Shown: one piece after another, positions 57,505-64,000 of the stretch
Layout of the letters: each line of letters begins with the position of its first letter
Position numbering within the stretch: position 1 is the first letter of the stretch
From: Polyangium sp. y55x31
Lineage (GTDB): Bacteria; Myxococcota_A; Polyangia; Polyangiales; Polyangiaceae
DNA: 64,000 nucleotides
Assembly (NCBI RefSeq): GCF_029946505.1
Contig: NZ_JARZHG010000031.1
Location: 81,226 to 145,225 of the forward strand
Direction of reading: 5' to 3'
Notes under the pieces: generated by a model
What the model was told of the DNA's origin: nothing
Database searches by the model: none
What the model saw: only the letters and a program-made list of their open reading frames with translations
Program-made: the position numbers and the translations under genes

Positions 57505-59553
57505 TCACGGCGCCCGAAACTTCAGCGTCACCCACACCGTCCGCCCCGGCAGCGGAAACCCCAAAAAGTCACTGACAGGGACCGCCACGCTCGTCCGTGA
57601 GAGCGGCGACGGCACCCGCAACGTGCGTACGTCGAAGAGGTTTTGCACCTCGACGCCGATCCGCAGCGACGAGCTGCGCGGGACGTCGAGCGACGCGCCC
57701 GCGCTGTGGAAGAGGCGCGGCGGGACGAGGATCGTGCCCGCCGTGTCCACCGTCGTACCCGCCACCGCGTCGATGCCATAACGCAGCCGCACCGGGCCGA
57801 ATCGATACGCCGCGTCGTACGAGAGGTCGTGCAGCGGGCGGCCCGGCAAGGGTCTGCCACGCGAGAGCGGATCCTCGCCGAGGTTTTCCGTGTGCATGAG
57901 CGTGTAGCTCAACGTGGTCGCGAGGTGCGTCGAGGTGAGCGACGCCGAGACCTCGGCGCCCGCGATGCGCGCCGCGTCCACGTTGCCCGCGCGGAACGTG
58001 CTGCGGCCGAGCGGCAAGAAGACGATGAGGTCGCGCGCCGAGGTGACGAACCCGACGAGCTCGTAGTGAAACGCGACGCGCCCCGTCGCGAGGTCGCCGT
58101 GCACGCCGACGTCGGCCGCGAGCGCGCCCTCGACGCGCAAGCGCGGGTCGCCGAGCAAGCTGCCCCGATCGCCGTAGAGCTCGACGAAGCTCGGGAAGCG
58201 GCGAAGGAAGCCCGCGTGCGCCGAGAGGATCGCCGCATCGGCGAAGCGATACGAGGCGCCGACGTGGCCACTCGGGACGAGGTCGCTCGCCGTGGGGTTC
58301 GTGTCGCCGGTCGGGGAGAGCGAAGCAGGGATGTCGGTCGCGCGGTCGCGTCGCGCGTCGAGGCGCGCCGTGGCGAAGAGGCGGAGCGCGTCGACGGGGC
58401 GCGCTTCGAGCTCGACGCCGAGGCCACCCGCGAGGCGCGACGCCGTGACGCCCGCGAGCACGGAGCTCGTCTCCGGAGGCGCGAGGGACTCGCCGCGAAG
58501 ATCGAGGAAGACGCCGAGGCTCGATCGCGCGAGGCGCGGGAACGCGGCGCGGTAGCCGAGGGAGCCGCCCGCCGCGAGGATCGACTGGCGTGCGTCGACG
58601 GCGACACGCGTGGGATCGATCTCGCCGTTCGGATCCGAGAAGGTCGCGCCCTCGCGTCGCCCCCACGCCTGCACGCGGAGCGAGCCGCGCGCGACGTCAC
58701 GCACGGTGGCGTCGACGCCGAGGACGAGGCGATCCGTTTCGAGGCGCGGGAGCAACGTGGGGAACGTGGCCGAGCCGGGCAAACCCACGCGTCGCGCGTC
58801 TCCGAGGAAGGTCGCGCCGATCGTGCCCCACGATCGTTCGAGCGCGACGCGGCCGATGGCGCCCGCAGAGACAGCGCCCGCGTTCGTGCGCTCGAGTGTG
58901 TCGAGTTTGTTCGTGCGCGCGTTGGTGATCTCGTACGGGAAGTTCCCATCGGAGCGCGCGCCGAAGACGCCGAGGCCGATCGTGACGTCGCCGATCTTGC
59001 GCGCGTCGCCGGCGCGGACCTTGAGCGCGCCGAAGGAGCCCGCGAGCAGTTGCCACTCGGTGCGCGCGCCCGCGAGCGGCGTCGGCGGATCGATGACGAG
59101 GACGCCGCCGAGGTAGCCGGTGGCGCCGAGCGAGGCCGGCGCGAAGCCGCGGTACACACGGAAACTCGCGCCGGGCCAGAGCGGGAGAGAGCCGACGTCG
59201 AGCGAAGGATCCGCGCCGCTCGTGAGCGGGATGCCGGCGAGCAGGACGCCGACCTGCGTGGACGCCGAGCCGCGGATGGAGAGCGTGGACTGCGCGCCGT
59301 CAGCGCCGAGGCGACGCACGTGTACGCTCGGCAGCTCGGCGAGGAGGGAAGCCGCGTCGATGGGCTCGCGGGCACGTTCGTCGACGGACGCGCGCGTGAC
59401 GAACGCAGGCGCGGTGGAGCCGCGGACGGTGACGTCGAGCGGCGCGGGCTTCGCAGGTTCTTCCTCCTCGGCAGCCTCGCCACGCACGGGGACCACGAGC
59501 GCCGCGACGAACGCGGCCGCGACGAGGGAACGTGCGCTCGTGCGAGAGGACAT
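57505..59553 (-). CDS. TonB-dependent outer membrane receptor
   Basis: A 682-residue outer-membrane receptor with signal peptide (SLVAAAFVAALVVPVRGEA), a plug domain (AREPIDAASLLAELPSVHVRR, STLSIRGSASTQVGVLLAGIPL, GATGYLGGVLVIDPP) and a 22-strand-type beta barrel ending in PGRTVWVTLKFRAP with a terminal aromatic strand. Closest by eye to BtuB/FecA-like receptors. No TonB or periplasmic binding gene is adjacent, and no cobalamin riboswitch was seen upstream. ATG 59553 starts at MSSRTSARS; an upstream ATG is in frame but outside the signal peptide. Divergent from the small barrel gene. Confidence 0.92.
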   Translation of the reverse strand: MSSRTSARSLVAAAFVAALVVPVRGEAAEEEEPAKPAPLDVTVRGSTAPAFVTRASVDERAREPIDAASLLAELPSVHVRRLGADGAQSTLSIRGSASTQVGVLLAGIPLTSGADPSLDVGSLPLWPGASFRVYRGFAPASLGATGYLGGVLVIDPPTPLAGARTEWQLLAGSFGALKVRAGDARKIGDVTIGLGVFGARSDGNFPYEITNARTNKLDTLERTNAGAVSAGAIGRVALERSWGTIGATFLGDARRVGLPGSATFPTLLPRLETDRLVLGVDATVRDVARGSLRVQAWGRREGATFSDPNGEIDPTRVAVDARQSILAAGGSLGYRAAFPRLARSSLGVFLDLRGESLAPPETSSVLAGVTASRLAGGLGVELEARPVDALRLFATARLDARRDRATDIPASLSPTGDTNPTASDLVPSGHVGASYRFADAAILSAHAGFLRRFPSFVELYGDRGSLLGDPRLRVEGALAADVGVHGDLATGRVAFHYELVGFVTSARDLIVFLPLGRSTFRAGNVDAARIAGAEVSASLTSTHLATTLSYTLMHTENLGEDPLSRGRPLPGRPLHDLSYDAAYRFGPVRLRYGIDAVAGTTVDTAGTILVPPRLFHSAGASLDVPRSSSLRIGVEVQNLFDVRTLRVPSPLSRTSVAVPVSDFLGFPLPGRTVWVTLKFRAP

Positions 59554-59675
59554 GCCGATCCGGGAGGTTGGTCCGCGTGCTGGTACGGGGACGAACCGGG
59601 CCGCTCGTAGATCGATCCCCTCCGCGAGGCGAGCGTTTGCTGCGGGAATGCCGCCCTCGACGCAAAAAACCGCAA

Positions 59676-59688
59676 GAAACGCCGTTTC
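59676..59688. promoter_or_regulatory. 13-bp inverted repeat between the TonB receptor and small barrel genes
   Basis: GAAACG-C-CGTTTC is a perfect dyad with a 1-bp centre in the 218-bp divergent region between the receptor (start 59553) and the small outer-membrane protein (start 59772). It may be a shared operator. Confidence 0.4.
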
Positions 59689-59771
59689 GCTGGAATGTCC
59701 AGTTACCACCGACCGAGCGAGTTGATGCTGGTTCCTTCCTCTCCGGAAATTCTCTTGCTACGAAGGGTTCC

Positions 59772-60347
59772 ATGAAGACGCGCACGACACACCGCTTGCT
59801 TGCTGCAGGTCTCGCTGCCGCCGGGGCCTTCGTGGCGTACTCGCCGGACGCCCACGCCGTCGACTGGGTGATCAAGAGCCCCTCGCAGCACCCGAGCTAC
59901 CGGGCCGAGCTCGAGCCGCACGCCAACTTCATCCTGTTCCGGCGCGGCTACGGCGCCGGTCGCTACGGACGAGGTGCCGAGCTCGGCGGTGGCTTCCGCG
60001 CCACGATCGAGCTCGCCGATCCGATGTTCATCAAGAAGATCAACAACACGATCGGCATCTCGTTCGGCCTCGATTTCACCGAGTGTCGCTACTGCCGCTA
60101 CTACCGCGACAACTACGCGATCTGGTCGCCCGTGGCGCTGCAGTGGAACTTCTTCCTCACGAAGAGCTGGAGCGCGTTCGGCGAGTTCGGCGGCATCGTC
60201 CGCAGCGAGGGCGCCTTCCGCTACGTCGACATCGACCCCGCCATCTGGGTCGGCACGCGTATCCACTTCAACAACGACATCGCCCTCACGTTCCGCCTCG
60301 GCTACCCGATGTTCAGCGTGGGCGTGTCCTTCTTCGTCGGGAGCTGA
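59772..60347 (+). CDS. Small outer-membrane beta-barrel protein
   Basis: A 191-residue exported protein: signal peptide (MKTRTTHRLLAAGLAAAGAF...DAHA), then alternating hydrophobic strands ending in LGYPMFSVGVSFFVGS, as in eight-stranded OmpA/OmpW-like barrels. The tyrosine/cysteine patch ECRYCRYYRDNYAIW is notable. Function unknown. GAAGGG lies 5 nt before the ATG. Confidence 0.82.
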   Translation: MKTRTTHRLLAAGLAAAGAFVAYSPDAHAVDWVIKSPSQHPSYRAELEPHANFILFRRGYGAGRYGRGAELGGGFRATIELADPMFIKKINNTIGISFGLDFTECRYCRYYRDNYAIWSPVALQWNFFLTKSWSAFGEFGGIVRSEGAFRYVDIDPAIWVGTRIHFNNDIALTFRLGYPMFSVGVSFFVGS

Positions 60348-60525
60348 AAGGCCCCCCGCGGCCGGCCCGCCTCCCGGCCCCCCCACCGCTCCCCGCCCCC
60401 CGGGGACGGGCCCGCCCGCGCGCATGCCGCGCCCCCCTCGTTCGAGCCTGAAAGCACGGTAAAGCTGGTCGTCCAAGCTTATCTCGCGCGTGCGGATCGT
60501 CCGCCGGGCAGGTAAACTGACGTCG

Positions 60526-61650
60526 ATGTTCGGGATCCTGGCCCTCGCCTTGCTGATGGTCGTCCACGAAGGCGGGCACTTCCTCGCCGCGCGTATGTTC
60601 GGGATGCGCGTGCTGAAGTTCTCGATCGGGTTCGGACCGACGTTCTTCAAGGTCGCCCCGAAGGACGGCTACTACTGGTTCACCTCGGCCGCCGAGAAGG
60701 TGAAGCTCCGGCTCTGGAAGCACGACGCCGAGAAGCAAGGGCCGACGGTCTACCAGGTCGCGATGATCCCGTTCCTCGCGTACGTGCAGATCGCCGGGAT
60801 GAACCCGCTCGAAGAGGTGGACCCGAAGGACAAGGGCAACTTCTCGAACGGCAGCCTTTGGGGCCGCATCGTCACGATCTTCAGCGGCCCACTCGCGAAC
60901 TACCTCTTCGCCTCGGTGTTCTTCTTCGGCGCGACGCTCTACGGCGGCAAGGCGGCCGAGGTCGTGATCAACAACGAGCGTCAGCTCATGACGTACGTCG
61001 ACGCGCTGCCCGGAAGGCCGGCGCACACGGCGGGCGTGCAGGCCGGCGACAAGATCGTCGAGGTCGCGGGCACGCCCGTCGCGACGTGGAACGAGATGGC
61101 GGAGCAGATCTCGAAGCGTCCTGGCGAGCCGATCAAGGTGGTGATCGAGCGCAAGGTCGACGAGAACCACGAGGAGCGGAAGACGCTCGACGTCACGCCC
61201 TCGAACGAGGACGGCAAGGGCAAGATCGGCGTCGCGCCGCACAAGCTGCCCGTGCCGATCAAGGAGGCGGCGATCTTCGCGCTGACCGAGCCGCCGAAGG
61301 TGGTGAAGAGCATCGGCGCGGGTCTGTCGCAGCTCTTCCGCGGCAACACCGAGGATCTCGGCGGGCCGCTGCGGATGATGAAGGAGACCGAGGACGCCGC
61401 GAAGCAAGGGCTCGCCGCGTACCTGTGGCTGCTCGGCGTGCTGTCGGCCTACATCGGGATCTTCAACCTGCTCCCGTTCCCCGCGCTCGACGGCGGCAGG
61501 CTCGTGTTCCTCGCGTACGAGGCGGTGACGCGGCGCAAGCCGAACGCGATGGTCGAGGTCTACACGAACGGCTTCGGCATCCTGACGCTGCTCGGGCTCG
61601 CGCTGTACATCACGGTCTTCAAAGACGTGCCGCACATGCTGTCGAAGTGA
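60526..61650 (+). CDS. rseP: Intramembrane zinc protease (RseP-type) with PDZ domain
   Basis: A 374-residue site-2 protease. HEGGH (H14, E15, H18) in the first membrane segment binds zinc, NLLPFPALDGGRL (late) supplies the third ligand, and a PDZ domain lies between (DALPGRPAHTAGVQAGDKIVEVAG). Members cut anti-sigma factors or signal remnants inside the membrane. ATG 60526 gives the family start; a GTG 12 codons upstream (60490) is possible. The following lipoprotein gene starts at its last base (TGATG). Confidence 0.94.
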   Translation: MFGILALALLMVVHEGGHFLAARMFGMRVLKFSIGFGPTFFKVAPKDGYYWFTSAAEKVKLRLWKHDAEKQGPTVYQVAMIPFLAYVQIAGMNPLEEVDPKDKGNFSNGSLWGRIVTIFSGPLANYLFASVFFFGATLYGGKAAEVVINNERQLMTYVDALPGRPAHTAGVQAGDKIVEVAGTPVATWNEMAEQISKRPGEPIKVVIERKVDENHEERKTLDVTPSNEDGKGKIGVAPHKLPVPIKEAAIFALTEPPKVVKSIGAGLSQLFRGNTEDLGGPLRMMKETEDAAKQGLAAYLWLLGVLSAYIGIFNLLPFPALDGGRLVFLAYEAVTRRKPNAMVEVYTNGFGILTLLGLALYITVFKDVPHMLSK

Positions 61651-62387
61651 TGACGATGCAACGCACGCTCCTCGGCGCCACGCTCGCGGCCTCACTCCTC
61701 TTCGGCGCCACGGGCTGCGTGACGCCGCGCGTGAGCCTCGCCGAAGGTCCACGCGAGTACGTCGCGACGGACTACGAGAGCGTGCTGCGCAAGTGGACGC
61801 GCACCGAAGATCTGTTCGCGGTGAGCGAGCTCGAAAACTACCTGACGGCGACGGCGACGTTCGAGTCGTGGGATTTTCGCTGGGCCTACGTCGTGCGGTA
61901 CGTGCAGGACTACCGGCTCACGATCGATCAGCGCAAGAAGCTGCTCGAACGCACGCTCGACGAGACGCGACAGCGGCACCAGTTCTTCGTGGCGCTCTAC
62001 GGCGGCGAGCGTCGGTTCAACGATCTGACGAAGGCCGACAGCGCGTGGATCGTGCGGCTGATCGACGACACCGGCAACGAGACGGCGCCGGAAGAGATCA
62101 TCGCGATCACGAAGCCAAACGCGCTCGAACGGACGTACTTCCCGTACAGCACGGTGCACAGGCAAGCGTTCCGGATCCGCTTTCCGCGATCGACGGCGGA
62201 TGGAAGGCCGACGATCTCGCCACAAGCGAAGTGGTTCGGCGTCCGCTTCGCCGGCGCCCAAGGCAACAGCGAGCTCATCTGGATGATCGAAGAGACGGGC
62301 CCCGCGGACGGTGCGAGCGCGCATGATCCCGCAAGCCCGAACGCGCCGACGGCGGAGCCGCCGAGCACGACGACCGCCGTGCGCTGA
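61650..62387 (+). CDS. Lipoprotein of unknown function, coupled to rseP
   Basis: A 245-residue lipoprotein (lipobox FGATGC). The mature part starts VTPRVSLAEGPREYVATDYESVL, has an aromatic, charged helical domain (LRKWTRTEDLFAVSELENYLTATATFESWDFRWAYVVRY) and ends in an Ala/Pro/Ser tail. No family recognised. Its ATG at 61650 overlaps the rseP stop by one base; a second ATG two codons in is equally possible. A hairpin repeat follows. Confidence 0.82.
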   Translation: MTMQRTLLGATLAASLLFGATGCVTPRVSLAEGPREYVATDYESVLRKWTRTEDLFAVSELENYLTATATFESWDFRWAYVVRYVQDYRLTIDQRKKLLERTLDETRQRHQFFVALYGGERRFNDLTKADSAWIVRLIDDTGNETAPEEIIAITKPNALERTYFPYSTVHRQAFRIRFPRSTADGRPTISPQAKWFGVRFAGAQGNSELIWMIEETGPADGASAHDPASPNAPTAEPPSTTTAVR

Positions 62388-62424
62388 ACCTCTCCTCCCC
62401 TCTCCGTCCTCTCCGCCCTCTTCT

Positions 62425-62463
62425 CCCCTCTCCCGAGAGGGAGAGGGGCTGGGGGTGAGGGAG
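62425..62463. terminator. Perfect hairpin of the dispersed element, copy 2, between convergent genes
   Basis: CCCCTCTCCC (62425-62434), loop GAGA, GGGAGAGGGG (62439-62448) is a perfect 10-bp stem with a stable tetraloop, then CTGGGGGTGAGGGA. It lies between the convergent lipoprotein gene (ends 62387) and the cut gene on the minus strand (ends 62468), where it can stop transcription from both sides. The degenerate copy is at 5450-5490. Confidence 0.7.
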
Positions 62464-62467
62464 TCCT

Positions 62468-64000
62468 TCAACGCGAAAGCAACTCGGCCACGAGCGGCAC
62501 ATCCGCCGCAAGCTCGAGCGCGAGCTTGCGATCCGCGACGAGCAGGAGCACGCCCGAAGCCTTCGCGCGTGACGTGAGCGGCGCAGGCACGCCGGCCCAG
62601 AGCGCGTCCGCGAAGAGGAGTTCTCCTGCGCGCGCCTCACCAACGACGGCCGGCGGATCCCCCTCCTGGATGTCGACGCCGCCACCGACCACGAAGATCA
62701 GGCCGGGCATCGGATCATTCTCCTGCGTGACGACCTCGCCCGGCTCGATCACGCGCATGTCGAGGCGCGTGGCGAGGCTGTCACGAGTCTTCGCGTCGAG
62801 CCCGCCGAGGGCGCCGATCGCGAGGCCCGTGCGCGCCTGCAAACGATCGGCGGTCGCCTTGCAATCGTCGAGGACCCAGGGGCACGAGCGGAGCGCGTGA
62901 TCGAAGGTGGCGTCGTCCCACGAGGCGATCTTCGCGCCGCTCGCGCCGGTGACGAAATGCATGGCGAAGCCGCCTTCGAGCGAGCCGCGCGACGTCAGGA
63001 ACGAGCGCGGACCCGCGACGTGGCCCGGTACGGTCGCATCGTCCGCGTAGACGGAGACCTCCCCCGTGATCACCAGCATCACGCCGAGCGCGCGCGATTG
63101 GCTGGGGCCGAGCTCCTCGATCTTCGCGGCGCGCGAGAGGGCGCGTTGTACGTCCTCGGGCAGGTCGGTGAGCGGCTCGATCGCTTCGAGCATGACGTCG
63201 CCGATGCGCGGCGGTCCCGAGGAGTTCGGCGCAGGTTCGGCAGCGGCAGCCGCAGGAGCGGGAGGCGGCGCGGGTTTGGGGGCCTCGGCCGCGGGCTGGG
63301 CCGCGTCGGGCTTGAGCGCGGCGAGCGCGGCGCGACCGGCGGTCGTGGCGGCGGCAGGGCGCGGCGGCGCGGGCGGCGGCATCGTGGTGCCGGACCGCTT
63401 CATGGCGTCGGGGACGGCGGGCGCCGTCTTCGCCGGCGGAGGCACGGCCCAGGCGGGCTCCTTCTCCGGCGTGGGTTGCGTCGCGACGGTCGGGGGCTTC
63501 GGCACGCGGAGCGCGCTCGCCGCGATGGGGCTCTGGAGCGTGTCGGAGAGGGCACGACGCGCCGCCGGGCTGATGCCGCCCGGCGCGGGCTTCGGGACCG
63601 TGACCTTGGCGGCTTCGGGCGGGGGCGCGTCGGTCTTGATGACGGGCGGCTGCGTCTTCGGCTCGGGGCGCGGCTCGGCGACGGGCGGGGAAGGCGTGGT
63701 CGCGGGGCCGCCGGGCTTGTGGATGGAAGCCGGCGCGGGGGCCTTCGGAGGCACGCTCGGCGCGCGCGGGGCTTGCTTTTGCGGGACGGTCGCTGCGTGG
63801 GCGGCGAGGTGTCCGGGCTGCGGCGCGGCGGCGGCTTCGGGATCACCCGAGCCGGCCGCTTCGGCGGCGGGCGCGGGAGCAGGCGCCGCGGGGGCCGGCG
63901 GTTCGGGAGCAGCCGGGACCGGCGGGGGCGGCGCGGCGGCGGCCTCGTGCGGCGTTTCGGCGACGGGCGGCGGCTGCGGGGCCGGCGGCAGAGGCGGCGG
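62468..64000 (-). CDS. Pro/Ala-rich protein with two cyclic-nucleotide-binding-like domains, cut by the window edge
   Basis: The frame is open to base 64000, so the true start is outside the window. The visible 510 residues are a long Pro/Ala-rich linker (about the first 270 visible), then two beta-rich domains of the cNMP-binding type: LPEDVQRALSRAAKIEELGPSQSRALGVMLVITGEVSVYADD and LDAKTRDSLATRLDMRVIEPGEVVTQENDPMPGLIFVVGGGVDIQEG. The second ends with VGEARAGELLFADALWAG, like the phosphate-binding cassette but without the usual Arg and Glu, so nucleotide binding is uncertain. Pro-rich linkers with such domains are common in myxobacteria. Role unknown. Confidence 0.85.
   Translation of the reverse strand, partial: PPPLPPAPQPPPVAETPHEAAAAPPPPVPAAPEPPAPAAPAPAPAAEAAGSGDPEAAAAPQPGHLAAHAATVPQKQAPRAPSVPPKAPAPASIHKPGGPATTPSPPVAEPRPEPKTQPPVIKTDAPPPEAAKVTVPKPAPGGISPAARRALSDTLQSPIAASALRVPKPPTVATQPTPEKEPAWAVPPPAKTAPAVPDAMKRSGTTMPPPAPPRPAAATTAGRAALAALKPDAAQPAAEAPKPAPPPAPAAAAAEPAPNSSGPPRIGDVMLEAIEPLTDLPEDVQRALSRAAKIEELGPSQSRALGVMLVITGEVSVYADDATVPGHVAGPRSFLTSRGSLEGGFAMHFVTGASGAKIASWDDATFDHALRSCPWVLDDCKATADRLQARTGLAIGALGGLDAKTRDSLATRLDMRVIEPGEVVTQENDPMPGLIFVVGGGVDIQEGDPPAVVGEARAGELLFADALWAGVPAPLTSRAKASGVLLLVADRKLALELAADVPLVAELLSR

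Noticed and set aside
57643..59610. Antisense frame across the TonB receptor gene
   Set aside because: Low-complexity Arg/Glu/Ala sequence without motifs; the receptor frame has plug and barrel features.
59554..59771. Cobalamin or other riboswitch before the TonB receptor
   Set aside because: No B12-box or multi-helix leader could be seen in the 218-bp region.

Overview
The window is high-GC bacterial chromosome with long genes, very small gaps and the mix of genes typical of myxobacteria (Polyangiales/Sorangium type). That mix is: two giant proteins with a eukaryote-like kinase module, an AAA ATPase and helical repeats; many Ala/Pro-rich lipoproteins; SUMF1-domain lipoproteins; and a TreS-maltokinase/GlgE glucan locus. 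The assignment is an inference from gene content and codon bias. No rRNA, tRNA, cas genes, insertion sequence or prophage was seen. Both edge genes are cut.

Layout. 1-6.6 kb: the cut start of a membrane protein, a 1,667-residue kinase-like/AAA/GAF/STAS protein whose kinase module looks dead, and a SUMF1-domain lipoprotein. 6.6-8.7 kb: sucCD. 9-13.5 kb: secreted hydrolase, DUF4360 protein, GMC oxidoreductase, PP2C-like protein. 13.5-20.2 kb: proline iminopeptidase, a membrane-anchored unknown, a small secreted protein, fumC, a fatty acid desaturase and a small lipoprotein. 20.2-21.4 kb: an Rpn/PD-(D/E)XK protein behind an AT-rich, repeat-bearing promoter. 21.4-26.1 kb (minus): MscS channel, a small unknown, an M28 peptidase lipoprotein and a second SUMF1 lipoprotein translationally coupled to it. 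26.1-30.3 kb: alpha/beta hydrolase, M15-like lipoprotein, HpaB-type monooxygenase, beta-propeller-like protein. 30.4-35.8 kb: glgE and treS-mak overlapping by ATGA, which together convert trehalose to maltose-1-phosphate and then to alpha-glucan. 36.4-41.2 kb: HAD phosphatase plus a complete UgpB-type ABC importer, three of its four junctions being ATGA overlaps. 41.2-47.4 kb: pentapeptide, Zn-ribbon and winged-helix membrane proteins, a propeller lipoprotein, Tpx and an SDR. 47.5-55.3 kb: WD-like membrane protein, then an intact Ser/Thr kinase-AAA-TPR protein whose stop overlaps the TTG start of a Mg-type P-ATPase. 55.3-64 kb: methyltransferase, a 0.6-kb non-coding region, an unknown protein, TonB-dependent receptor, small beta-barrel protein, RseP-type protease, lipoprotein and a cut Pro/Ala-rich protein.

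The most unusual stretch is 56085-56697. It holds a tandem array with an exact 43-bp period (eight full units and the start of a ninth, most with an inverted-repeat core) lying 130-475 bp upstream of a near-perfect sigma-54 promoter in front of an unknown gene. The 43-bp step is about four helical turns, so I infer a phased enhancer array for a sigma-54 activator. Other points of interest are the kinase/P-ATPase coupling, the pseudokinase with a STAS tail, and the paired SUMF1 lipoproteins that lack one of the two catalytic cysteines.
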